From positions 1-10,393 of the forward strand of contig CACZTG010000043.1 in the NCBI GenBank assembly GCA_902783995.1: a stretch of DNA of 10,393 bases, given 5' to 3'. The stretch comes from an uncultured Ruminococcus sp. Lineage in GTDB: Bacteria; Bacillota_A; Clostridia; RUG12999. Each line of letters opens with the position of its first letter. Position 1 is the stretch's first letter. The notes beneath the pieces are model-generated. The model saw nothing but the letters and a program-made list of their open reading frames with translations. It searched no databases and had not been told where the DNA came from. Of the stretch, positions 1 to 6,918 are shown piece after piece. Made by a program: the position numbers and the translations under genes.

Positions 1-2516
1 AGCCTTGCGATTTCCTCATCCTTATTAACAAGCTCGTCAAGCGGAATCGCTATCTCCGCGCCGTCAACGACTGCTGTAACGGCAGTTTCGGGTATGTCGG
101 CTTTATTCTCCGTTATAACGGTCTCTAAAGCTGAACAAAGCTTTTCAAAAAACATTTTTCCCTGACTGAAAACATCGCCCTGCTTTGTCACAAAAATCAG
201 TTTTGCTTTTTTTGAATTCGGCACGTTCTTTTCGGTCCGTATATTTCTTACGGCTTTTATTGCCGCCATAATTTTTTCCATATCACGCGCTTCTTCATCA
301 AAATTAAGGCTTTCGTCCGCTTTCGGCCAATCCGAAATCATAATGCTCTCACCTTCGTGCGGAAGATGCTGCCATATTTCTTCGGTTATAAAAGGCATAA
401 ACGGGTGAAGCAGCTTCATTGCATTTGAAAGAACATAACAAAGTACATTTTCGGCAGCAAGTCTTGACGGATTTTCTTTATCGAAAAGACGCGGTTTTAC
501 AAGCTCGATATACCAGTCGCAGAAGTTATCCCAAAGAAAATCGTAAAGCTTTGAAACAGCTATTCCAAGCTCAAATTTATCAAGATTTTCTGTTACTTCC
601 GATATAAGAGCATTAAACTTTGTGAGAAGCCATTTATCTTCAATGAGAAGTTCATCTTTTTCGGGAAGTCTGCACTCATCTATATCAAGATTCATAAGTG
701 TAAACCTTGAGGCGTTCCAAATTTTATTCGCGAAATTACGGCTTGCTTCTACGGTTTTTGAGCCGACAATCTTGTTTACCTCGGGATTCGGGTTCTGCCC
801 TTCCGGCACAGGCGGGTCATATGTTACGGGGAAACGCATATCGTTGCCGGGAGCAACTCCCGTAACAAGCGTAAGCCTTAAAGCGTCCGCGCCGTACATA
901 TCAATTATCTGAAGCGGGTCAACGCCGTTACCCTTTGATTTTGACATTTTTTCGCCTTTGCCGTCACGCACAAGGCCGTGAATAAACACATGCTTAAACG
1001 GCACCTCTCCCATATGCTCAAGCCCTGAAAAAATCATTCTCGATACCCAGAAAAAGATTATATCATAGCCCGTAACAAGCACATCGGTCGGATAAAAATA
1101 TTTCAGTTCTTCGGTGTTATCCGGCCAGCCGAGAGTAGAAAAAGGCCAAAGAGCGGAAGAAAACCATGTATCAAGCACGTCCTCCTCCTGATGTACCTTT
1201 CCGCCGCATTTCGGGCATACCGTAATATCTTCTTTTGATACTGTTGTTTCGCCGCAGGCGTCACAATAAAAGGCAGGTATTCTGTGTCCCCACCAAAGCT
1301 GACGTGAGATGCACCAGTCAAACACGCCTTCCATCCAATTGTTGTATATTTTCGTAAAACGCTCGGGAACAAAACGTGTCCTGCCCGCGTTGACCGCGTC
1401 AAGAGCAGGCTTTGCAAGCGGCTGCATTTTTACAAACCACTGCTTTGAAACAATAGGCTCAACCGTACTTCCGCAGCGATAGCAGGTTCCCACATTATGC
1501 GAATGGGGCTCAACTTTTACAAGCAAGCCTTCCGCCTCAAGGTCGGCAACCATAGCCTTACGCGCCTCATAGCGGTCCATACCCTCATATTTGCCGCCAA
1601 ACTCATTGATTGTCGCGTCATCGTTCAACACTTTGATTATTTCAAGCCCGTGACGTTTACCGACTTCAAAGTCGTTAGGGTCATGAGCAGGTGTGATTTT
1701 AACACAGCCCGTACCGAAATCCTTATCAACATATTCATCGGCAATAACGGGTATTTCCCTGCCGACAAGAGGTAAAATAAGAGTTTTTCCGACAATGTTT
1801 TTATATCTCTCATCTTCGGGATTTACGGCAACGGCGGTATCACCTAAAAGCGTTTCGGGACGTGTGGTCGCAATAACCACAAATTCGTCCGAGCCTTTTA
1901 TCGGATATTTTATATGCCAGAAATTGCCCTGTTGCTCTGTATGCTCAACTTCCTCGTTTGAAAGAGCCGTTACACAATGCGGGCACCAATTGATTATTCT
2001 CGGTCCCTGATAAATAAGACCTTTATTATATAAATTCACAAAAACTTCACGAACAGCCTTGGAACAGCCTTCGTCCATAGTGAAGCGTTCCCGTTCCCAG
2101 TCGCAGGACGAGCCGAGCTTTTTGAGCTGATTTATTATTCTGCTGCCGTATTCGTTTTTCCAATCCCAGACACGTTCAAGAAATTTTTCTCTGCCGAGGT
2201 CATAACGGGAAAGCCCCTCTTTTCTAAGCTCCGCTTCAACCTTTATTTGAGTTGCTATACCCGCATGGTCGGTTCCGGGCATCCAAAGAGTGGAATAGCC
2301 CTGCATTCTTTTGTATCTTATAAGAATATCCTGCAGTGTTTCATCAAAAGCATGTCCCATATGAAGCTGCCCCGTAACGTTTGGAGGCGGAATTACAATT
2401 GTAAAAGGTTTTTTGTTTTTATCAACCTTCGCGTGAAAATACCCTTTTTCTGTCCAGGTTTTATAAATTCTGTCCTCAAACGACGATGGGTCATAGTTTT
2501 TGTCAATATTTTCCAT
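1..2516 (-). CDS. valS: Valine--tRNA ligase (ValRS), C-terminus cut by the window edge
   Basis: Cytoplasmic class I aminoacyl-tRNA synthetase that charges tRNA-Val with valine and hydrolyses mischarged products. The frame reads without interruption for 838 codons plus two bases. The N-terminus has [15 protein letters not shown] with the HIGH-type motif HMGH at residues 52-55. The editing (CP1) domain shows [15 protein letters not shown] and [10 protein letters not shown]. Cysteine pairs of zinc-knuckle type (CYRCG, CDACG, CPKCGG) follow. The KMSKS loop is at residues 523-527 (positions 936-950), and an anticodon-binding region with [13 protein letters not shown] comes after it. Family members are about 880 residues, so only the C-terminal coiled coil should be missing. 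The ATG follows an AAGGCAAGGA ribosome site. It lies 87 bp downstream of a small membrane-protein gene on the same strand and probably shares its transcript. No T-box leader is visible. Identity is essentially certain. Confidence 0.97.
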   Translation of the reverse strand, partial: MENIDKNYDPSSFEDRIYKTWTEKGYFHAKVDKNKKPFTIVIPPPNVTGQLHMGHAFDETLQDILIRYKRMQGYSTLWMPGTDHAGIATQIKVEAELRKEGLSRYDLGREKFLERVWDWKNEYGSRIINQLKKLGSSCDWERERFTMDEGCSKAVREVFVNLYNKGLIYQGPRIINWCPHCVTALSNEEVEHTEQQGNFWHIKYPIKGSDEFVVIATTRPETLLGDTAVAVNPEDERYKNIVGKTLILPLVGREIPVIADEYVDKDFGTGCVKITPAHDPNDFEVGKRHGLEIIKVLNDDATINEFGGKYEGMDRYEARKAMVADLEAEGLLVKVEPHSHNVGTCYRCGSTVEPIVSKQWFVKMQPLAKPALDAVNAGRTRFVPERFTKIYNNWMEGVFDWCISRQLWWGHRIPAFYCDACGETTVSKEDITVCPKCGGKVHQEEDVLDTWFSSALWPFSTLGWPDNTEELKYFYPTDVLVTGYDIIFFWVSRMIFSGLEHMGEVPFKHVFIHGLVRDGKGEKMSKSKGNGVDPLQIIDMYGADALRLTLVTGVAPGNDMRFPVTYDPPVPEGQNPNPEVNKIVGSKTVEASRNFANKIWNASRFTLMNLDIDECRLPEKDELLIEDKWLLTKFNALISEVTENLDKFELGIAVSKLYDFLWDNFCDWYIELVKPRLFDKENPSRLAAENVLCYVLSNAMKLLHPFMPFITEEIWQHLPHEGESIMISDWPKADESLNFDEEARDMEKIMAAIKAVRNIRTEKNVPNSKKAKLIFVTKQGDVFSQGKMFFEKLCSALETVITENKADIPETAVTAVVDGAEIAIPLDELVNKDEEIAR

Positions 2517-2552
2517 TATAAATCCTTGCCTTTCGTAGATTATACATAGTAA

Positions 2553-2586
2553 ATGCAGCGTCAGCCGTTAAACGTTGGCGCCGCAT
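2553..2586 (-). other. Imperfect hairpin between the small membrane-protein gene and valS
   Basis: Read on the minus strand, ATGCGGCG and CGCTGCAT can pair as an 8-bp stem with one G-U, followed by an interrupted inner stem. Only a few T residues follow it, so it is a poor intrinsic terminator. It could be an mRNA processing or stabilising element that separates the two cistrons. A TATAAT at 2539-2544 (minus strand) lies just after it, but no good -35 is placed for it. Function is inference. Confidence 0.35.
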
Positions 2587-2603
2587 AGTTTTATTTTTTG
2601 TTT

Positions 2604-2780
2604 TTACTTAAAACCGTCTGTAAGATAGAGCGCTAAAAGCCCTGCAACGGCAATTACGACTCCGATAATTTTAAATATCAGAACAGTTTTTTCGGTCATA
2701 CCTGATTTAACGCCGAAAAAAGGTACAGCGTAAATCATTACAACACCAAGAAAAGCAAGTATCCAAAATAAAGTATGCAT
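2604..2780 (-). CDS. Small two-helix membrane protein, 58 residues, unknown function
   Basis: An open frame of 58 codons plus TAA, below common length cut-offs. It starts MHTLFWILAFLGVVMIYAVP and ends LALYLTDGFK. A very strong ribosome site GGAGGG (2787-2792) sits six bases before the ATG, and a near-perfect SigA promoter lies upstream, so it is very likely expressed. Two hydrophobic stretches (about residues 3-22 and 33-53) are separated by a short polar loop GVKSGMTEKT, which predicts a helical hairpin in the cytoplasmic membrane. It sits 87 bp upstream of valS on the same strand and downstream of rmuC with no terminator between. I do not recognise the family. Nothing in it indicates binding or catalysis, and nothing links it to tRNA charging except position. 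Confidence 0.82.
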   Translation of the reverse strand: MHTLFWILAFLGVVMIYAVPFFGVKSGMTEKTVLIFKIIGVVIAVAGLLALYLTDGFK

Positions 2781-2842
2781 GTTTTTCCCTCCGTTTCAAA
2801 TATTTCAAAAATAGTCCGGTATAAAAATAATTCTACCCTATA

Positions 2843-2871
2843 ATAATAGCACAAAATCCACAAAATGTCAA
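2843..2871 (-). promoter_or_regulatory. SigA-type promoter for the small membrane-protein gene and probably valS
   Basis: On the minus strand, -35 TTGACA (2866-2871) and -10 TATTAT (2843-2848) are separated by exactly 17 bp. The -35 is a perfect consensus match and the -10 matches five of six. It begins about 20 bp after the rmuC stop codon, giving a leader of roughly 55 nt before the small gene. That leader is too short for a T-box riboswitch. Confidence 0.8.
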
Positions 2872-2892
2872 TGTTTTTATTAAATATAATAC

Positions 2893-4014
2893 CTACGCTT
2901 CTCTGTGCAGACCGTCAAGTTTTTTAATTATACTTCTTGTTCTGGTTCCGACAAGCTTTTCAAGGTCTCCGCTTGTCTGATTTAAATGACGCTGCGCATC
3001 GGACAGTGTACTTTCAAATTTCACAAACTCTGTTTTGATTTCCGCAAGCGCCGCATAGACCTCCGCCGCCTTTTTTTCAAGCTTCGCACTTCTGAACGCC
3101 GCCTGCAAGCTGTTTAAAAGCGCTGTAAGCGTTGTGGGACCGGAAATAATAATACGATATTTCTGCTGCAAATATTCTACAAGTCCGTCCCTTTTAACAA
3201 CCTCACAGTAAAGCCCCTCAAGCGGCAAAAACATAACGGCATAATCGGTTGTAAGAGGCGGATTAATATATTTTTCAGATATGTCTTTTGCGGATTTTTT
3301 TACAGCGTCTTCAAGCTCTTTTGCGTATTTTTCAGTATCGTCACGGCTATTATCATACGCGTCCTGAAGCCTTGTAAAGCTTTCAACAGGAAATTTTGAG
3401 TCAATGGGAAGGTATATTATATCATCTCCCGAAGGTATTTTAACCGCAAATTCAACAGATTGACCGCTTCCCGGCTTCGCGGAAAAATTTTTTTCGTATT
3501 GTTCGGCTGACAGCATTTGAGAAAGCAGCCTGTCAAGCTGAAGCTCGCCCCATACGCCTCTGTTTTTTACATTTGAAAGCACTTTTTTCAGGTCGCCGAT
3601 ACTTTCGGCAATCCCACGCATTTCACCTATACCGCGGTCAACCTGCTCAAGTTTGTCATTAACCGCTTTAAAAGACTGTCCTATATGCTCTCCGAGAGTT
3701 TTATTAAGATTGTCGTCAACGGTTTTTCTTATTTCTTCGATAGATTTTTCATTGCGGGTTTCAATATCTGAAAGACGTGTATCAATTCTGCGGTTTTGCG
3801 ACTCAAGCTTAGCGTCAAGCCCTGCCGCGAAACGTGAAAGGCTTGCGGAAAGCTCCTCTCTGCCAAGACGCAATTCGTTAAGATTCTCGCGGTGCTGTCC
3901 TAAAAATTCTTCCCGTCCGATAATATTTTTGTTGTCCGGCTTTAACAACAGAAATATCACAATTAATATAAGAAGCAAAACAAAAATAGCAAGTGTTATA
4001 CATATATAAAGCAA
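2893..4014 (-). CDS. rmuC: RmuC family protein (DNA recombination protein homologue)
   Basis: A 373-residue membrane-anchored protein of the RmuC family, which in E. coli limits inversions between short inverted repeats; its biochemical activity is poorly defined. Residues 3-24 form an N-terminal transmembrane helix. A long charged coiled-coil region follows (about 35-150). The RmuC core (about 150-340) shows NRGVWGELQL at 151-160, YLPIDSKFP at 201-209, DYAVMFLPLEGLY at 257-269 and IISGPTTLTALLNSL near 289-303. Length and order match the family. The start is TTG at 4012-4014, placed five bases after GGGAAGGTG (4020-4028); no in-frame ATG is better placed. It is divergent from sigG and upstream of the small membrane gene and valS. 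No terminator is seen after its TAG stop, so read-through is likely. Confidence 0.93.
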   Translation of the reverse strand: MLYICITLAIFVLLLILIVIFLLLKPDNKNIIGREEFLGQHRENLNELRLGREELSASLSRFAAGLDAKLESQNRRIDTRLSDIETRNEKSIEEIRKTVDDNLNKTLGEHIGQSFKAVNDKLEQVDRGIGEMRGIAESIGDLKKVLSNVKNRGVWGELQLDRLLSQMLSAEQYEKNFSAKPGSGQSVEFAVKIPSGDDIIYLPIDSKFPVESFTRLQDAYDNSRDDTEKYAKELEDAVKKSAKDISEKYINPPLTTDYAVMFLPLEGLYCEVVKRDGLVEYLQQKYRIIISGPTTLTALLNSLQAAFRSAKLEKKAAEVYAALAEIKTEFVKFESTLSDAQRHLNQTSGDLEKLVGTRTRSIIKKLDGLHREA

Positions 4015-4044
4015 AAAATCACCTTCCCGTTTTTTTACAATATT

Positions 4045-4073
4045 AGTATAACATTTTTTAGCTTTAATGTCAA
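4045..4073 (-). promoter_or_regulatory. SigA-type promoter of rmuC
   Basis: On the minus strand, -35 TTGACA (4068-4073) and -10 TATACT (4045-4050) have a 17-bp spacer. The -10 is preceded by TGT, giving an extended -10. The leader before the TTG start is only about 25 nt and contains the GGGAAGGTG ribosome site. Confidence 0.82.
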
Positions 4074-4080
4074 ATATACC

Positions 4081-4109
4081 GTATTATTTTTTTGTAATCG
4101 GGCAAAATT
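4081..4109 (+). promoter_or_regulatory. Candidate SigF/SigG-class promoter of sigG
   Basis: GTATT at 4081-4085 resembles the SigF -35 (GYWTA, four of five). GGGCAAAATT at 4100-4109 fits the SigF -10 pattern GGNRANAHTD in nine of ten positions. The 14-bp spacer is one or two bases shorter than usual. In Bacillus subtilis, sigG is made in the forespore under SigF and then by SigG itself, which makes such a site expected. A weaker SigA reading (TTGTAA at 4092-4097, TAGAAA after 17 bp) cannot be excluded. Confidence 0.4.
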
Positions 4110-4146
4110 TAATTTAGAAAAAAGCACAAAGGAAAGGAACGTATTT

Positions 4147-4917
4147 ATGATAAATAAAGTCGAAATCTGCGGTGTAAACACCTCCAAGCTGCCCGTTTTA
4201 AGCGCCGTAAAGAAAATCGAGCTTTTAAAGAAAATTAAACAGGGTGATAAAGCCGCCAAAACCGAATTTATTGAAGGAAATTTACGTCTGGTGCTCAGCG
4301 TTCTGCAGCGTTTTTCGGGACGCGGAGAACAAATTGACGACCTTTTTCAGGTGGGCTGTGTGGGCTTAATAAAGGCAATGGATAATTTTGATTTGTCACT
4401 CGGCGTACAGTTTTCAACCTATGCCGTTCCGATGATAATAGGTGAAATAAGAAGATATCTGCGTGACAATAACGCTATCAGAGTAAGCCGCTCTCTCCGA
4501 GATACGGCATATCGTGCCCTGCAGACAAAGGAAAATCTTACAGCAAAAACCGGACAGGAGCCTTCCGCCGGCGATATTGCAAAGGAAATGGGAATAGACG
4601 CCGAAGATGTTGTTTTTGCGCTTAACGCTATTGCCGACCCGGTATCGCTTTTTGAACCTGTATATCACGACGGTGAGGATGCGGCATATATTGTTGACCA
4701 GGTAAAAGATACAAAAAACAGCGATGAAAAATGGATTCAGGAAATAGCTTTAAGACAGGCTATGGAAAATTTAAGCGAGAGAGAAAAGCATATTTTGCAG
4801 CTGCGTTTTTACCGCGGCAGAACGCAGATGGAGGTTGCGGAAGAAATAGGAATTTCACAGGCACAGGTAAGCCGCCTTGAAAAGAGCGCGCTTACGCATA
4901 TGAAAAAATATATGTAA
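4147..4917 (+). CDS. sigG: Sporulation sigma factor SigG (late forespore)
   Basis: RNA polymerase sigma factor that directs late forespore gene expression during endospore formation. The 256-residue protein opens with the SigG-specific N-terminal signature NKVEICGVNTSKLPVL (residues 3-18). Sigma region 2 follows, with GNLRLVLSV (44-52), DDLFQVGCVGLIKAMDNFDL (64-83) and the DNA-melting and -10 reading segment FSTYAVPMIIGEIRRYLRDN (89-108), then IRVSRSLRD. Region 3 is about 115-185. Region 4 ends with the helix-turn-helix TQMEVAEEIGISQAQVSRLE (226-245). Length matches SigG proteins. An AAAGGAAAGGAAC ribosome site precedes the ATG. Unlike the Bacillus arrangement, it is not preceded by spoIIGA-sigE within this window; it stands alone, divergent from rmuC, and is closed by a strong terminator. 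Its presence is strong evidence for a spore-forming ancestry. Confidence 0.96.
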   Translation: MINKVEICGVNTSKLPVLSAVKKIELLKKIKQGDKAAKTEFIEGNLRLVLSVLQRFSGRGEQIDDLFQVGCVGLIKAMDNFDLSLGVQFSTYAVPMIIGEIRRYLRDNNAIRVSRSLRDTAYRALQTKENLTAKTGQEPSAGDIAKEMGIDAEDVVFALNAIADPVSLFEPVYHDGEDAAYIVDQVKDTKNSDEKWIQEIALRQAMENLSEREKHILQLRFYRGRTQMEVAEEIGISQAQVSRLEKSALTHMKKYM

Positions 4918-4921
4918 AATA

Positions 4922-4960
4922 AGCGGCACGGTCTCGCAAAAACCGTGCCGCTCTTTTTTT
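4922..4960 (+). terminator. Intrinsic terminator of sigG
   Basis: An 11-bp perfect stem (AGCGGCACGGT at 4922-4932 with ACCGTGCCGCT at 4942-4952), a 9-nt loop, then C and seven T residues. Read on the minus strand the tail is only TATTTT, so it may also weakly stop the convergent dehydrogenase transcript, which ends six bases away. Confidence 0.93.
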
Positions 4961-4965
4961 GTTTT

Positions 4966-6042
4966 TCAAACCTCATCGGAAAAGACTTCTCTGCTTTCAT
5001 TTGCCGACTTATAAAACATATCAATTATTTTTGTGACATTTAAAGTTTCCTCCGGCTTAACAATAGGCAACGATTCGCCTTTAAGCACTTTCCTCAGGTT
5101 ATCGACAAGGTAAATATGACCGGGAAACGGCGTATCATACGGAACAGTAACCTTTTTAAGGTCGTTTTCCTCATCGGCTCCGCTGTAAATTTTCCCTTCC
5201 GGAAGGAAAATTCCATATTTTTTTCCTATAATCCTGATATCCGCGGTTTCCGGCATATTTGCCGCCCATGCAACTTTAAACGGTACTTTTATTCCGCCTT
5301 CAAAGGTAAGTATGCCGCAGGAAAAATCTTCAACGTCCATTTCATCGGGGTTAAATTTTCTCGCAATATCAACGTTTCCCGTAAGAGCGCCGCTTGAAAC
5401 AAGTGAACCGATTTCATTTTTATGGTTTTGTGCTGTATGCGCATTAACGCTTAATATTTTCGGATTTCCCATAAGCCATACAAGCGCGTCAAGCATATGC
5501 ACGCCAATATCAATAAAAGCGCCTCCGCAGCTGAATTTTTTCATATGGAATGTACCCCAGAAAGGTATTCCCCGACGGCGTATTCTTGATAATTCACCGT
5601 AGTATATGTCATCAGTACCGTTTTTATCAATATATTCCTTTGCCGCAAGCCTGTCGGGTGTAAAGCGCATACTTTGACAAGCCATAAGCACCTTGCTCTT
5701 TTCCTTTGCAAGCTCAAACATTTCCTTCGCGTCACTGTATGATACGGCAAGCGGCTTTTCGCAAAGGACATTTGCGCCATGCGACAGAGCCATAACCGTA
5801 TATTCTTTATGAAAACAGTTTGGAACGCAAACGGAAACCAGGTCGGGCTTTTGCTCGGCAAACATTTTTTCCGCATCGGTATAGTATTTTTTTATGCCGT
5901 GCTTTTCGGCAGTCTGTTTCGCCGCCTTTTCGTTGATATCCTGAACGGCAACAATTTCAAAATCCTCTTTAAAATGCTTATATGCCGGAATATGAGCATT
6001 GTTAGCAATCATTCCGCAGCTTATTATTGCGACTCTAATCAA
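4966..6042 (-). CDS. Gfo/Idh/MocA family NAD(P)-dependent oxidoreductase
   Basis: A 358-residue dehydrogenase of the Gfo/Idh/MocA superfamily, whose members oxidise or reduce sugars, inositols and their derivatives using NAD(P). Residues 1-120 form the Rossmann domain. The nucleotide loop reads SCGMIA at 8-13, with Ser where the first Gly of GxGxxA is usual. The catalytic EKP motif is at 95-97 (Lys96). The C-terminal domain carries GGAFIDIGVHMLD at 173-185, with Asp178 and His182 as the expected active-site pair. The start is TTG at 6040-6042, preceded by AAAGGAGG nine bases upstream inside the previous gene. The two genes overlap by 8 bp, so they are translationally linked. With its TIM-barrel partner it probably forms a two-step catabolic or epimerising route. 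The substrate cannot be told from sequence. Confidence 0.92.
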   Translation of the reverse strand: MIRVAIISCGMIANNAHIPAYKHFKEDFEIVAVQDINEKAAKQTAEKHGIKKYYTDAEKMFAEQKPDLVSVCVPNCFHKEYTVMALSHGANVLCEKPLAVSYSDAKEMFELAKEKSKVLMACQSMRFTPDRLAAKEYIDKNGTDDIYYGELSRIRRRGIPFWGTFHMKKFSCGGAFIDIGVHMLDALVWLMGNPKILSVNAHTAQNHKNEIGSLVSSGALTGNVDIARKFNPDEMDVEDFSCGILTFEGGIKVPFKVAWAANMPETADIRIIGKKYGIFLPEGKIYSGADEENDLKKVTVPYDTPFPGHIYLVDNLRKVLKGESLPIVKPEETLNVTKIIDMFYKSANESREVFSDEV

Positions 6043-6796
6043 TTAAACCTGCCTCCTTTAAAAAACCGAATGTTTCATAATCCGGCTTTGTTGCTCTGTA
6101 TTCAAGTCCAACAAAGCCGCCATAATTCAGTCTTGATATTTCTTTTAAAATATTCACATAATCAACATTACCCGTACCCGGTTCATGCCGCCCCGGCGCG
6201 TCCGCAACGTGAAAATGACCTATTATGTCAATATTGTTTTTAATATCTTCAACTCGAAAATCTTCCATCATATTTTGATGGTATATGTCATAAAGCATTT
6301 TTATATTCGGGCTGTCTGCCTTCCTTATAAGCTCAAAAACAGGCTTTGCGTAGGGCATCGAGTAGCCTTCTCTGTCAATATTATTCAGCGGCTCAATTAT
6401 AAGAGTGGCGTTTTCCTTTTCAAGAATCGGTTTAGCTGCCAAAAGACATTTTAACGCGTTTTCTTCAGAATACTCTTTATGCTCGCCTATTAACACTATC
6501 ATTGCACTTGCGTCAAGCTTTTTATATATAGGAAGGCTTTCATTCAGCGCAGCAACAAATTCCTCCGTTCTTCCATTGTTTAATATTCCTCTTGAAAGGT
6601 CGTAGGAAAGCTTTTCATCAGTGCTGTCCATATTGAATATTGATACATTCATTCCGCTGTCAATAATTTTACCGATATCTTTATTTGTCCATTTCCAAAA
6701 TTCTATCGTATCAATACCGCACTTTTTTACCTCTTTCGGTCTTTCGTAAAAATCGCAGTATGAAAACATCATATCAATACATGCGCTGATTTTCAA
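6035..6796 (-). CDS. Hydroxypyruvate isomerase-like sugar isomerase/epimerase (TIM barrel)
   Basis: A 253-residue xylose-isomerase-like TIM-barrel protein (AP endonuclease family 2), closest in motifs to hydroxypyruvate isomerase (Hyi/OtnI). Characteristic stretches are IIEPLN (133-138), NIKMLYDIYH (164-173) and HFHVADAPGRHEPGTG (194-209). GLEYR is at 230-234. Glu135, Asp170, His196 and Glu232 have the spacing of the divalent-metal ligands in this fold; in E. coli Hyi the third is Gln, while His is usual in tagatose-epimerase-like members. The start is TTG at 6794-6796 behind AAAGATGTGAT, which matches the anti-ribosome consensus in 9 of 11 bases; ATG codons at residues 9 and 10 lack a comparable site. 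It is the first gene of the operon with the dehydrogenase and is divergent from the AraC-type regulator. The true reaction could be isomerisation or epimerisation of a keto sugar rather than hydroxypyruvate. Confidence 0.88.
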   Translation of the reverse strand: MKISACIDMMFSYCDFYERPKEVKKCGIDTIEFWKWTNKDIGKIIDSGMNVSIFNMDSTDEKLSYDLSRGILNNGRTEEFVAALNESLPIYKKLDASAMIVLIGEHKEYSEENALKCLLAAKPILEKENATLIIEPLNNIDREGYSMPYAKPVFELIRKADSPNIKMLYDIYHQNMMEDFRVEDIKNNIDIIGHFHVADAPGRHEPGTGNVDYVNILKEISRLNYGGFVGLEYRATKPDYETFGFLKEAGLID

Positions 6797-6831
6797 TTAT
6801 ATCACATCTTTCTTAATTCCATTGTAATTTT

Positions 6832-6859
6832 ATAATAAAATTATATATTTTTTTGTCTA
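6832..6859 (-). promoter_or_regulatory. SigA-type promoter of the isomerase-dehydrogenase operon
   Basis: On the minus strand, -35 TAGACA (6854-6859) and -10 TATTAT (6832-6837) have a 16-bp, very AT-rich spacer. The -35 lies inside the left arm of the inverted repeat at 6851-6877, so a protein bound there would overlap polymerase contacts. Confidence 0.6.
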
Positions 6860-6877
6860 TTTTATCAATAGACAAAA
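6851..6877. promoter_or_regulatory. Perfect inverted repeat, probable operator shared by two divergent promoters
   Basis: TTTTGTCTAT (6851-6860) and ATAGACAAAA (6868-6877) are perfect 10-bp inverted arms around a 7-bp spacer, TTTATCA. Each arm contains TAGACA in the orientation of the promoter leading away on its own side, so the repeat holds both -35 boxes. The arm spacing (about 17 bp centre to centre) suits a dimeric regulator. The adjacent AraC-family protein is the obvious candidate ligand, by inference. Confidence 0.7.
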
Positions 6878-6897
6878 CTACCGTGTTTTTGTATAAT
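6869..6897 (+). promoter_or_regulatory. SigA-type promoter of the AraC-family regulator gene
   Basis: -35 TAGACA (6869-6874, five of six consensus bases) and -10 TATAAT (6892-6897, perfect) are separated by 17 bp. The -35 is within the right arm of the inverted repeat. The leader is very short, about 15 nt, and carries the GGGAGG ribosome site. Confidence 0.75.
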
Positions 6898-6918
6898 ACA
6901 ACAGGGAGGCGAATTATT

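Noticed and set aside
1..2516. Several open frames of 60-105 codons on both strands inside valS, for example 1103-1417 and 1693-2010
   Set aside because: They lie within the continuous valS frame, which has all ValRS motifs. They have no ribosome site or recognisable domains and are shadows.
2539..2544. TATAAT on the minus strand just upstream of valS as a dedicated valS promoter
   Set aside because: No acceptable -35 is found 16-18 bp upstream, and an upstream consensus promoter already exists. It is left as a remote possibility.
2517..2880. A T-box riboswitch for valS
   Set aside because: The gap is occupied by a coding frame with its own ribosome site. No AGGGTGG-like T-box sequence or long antiterminator structure is seen.
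6853..6918. An in-frame upstream TTG that would lengthen the AraC-family regulator by 22 residues
   Set aside because: It lies upstream of the -10 box and inside the inverted repeat. The ATG at 6919 has a GGGAGG ribosome site at proper spacing.
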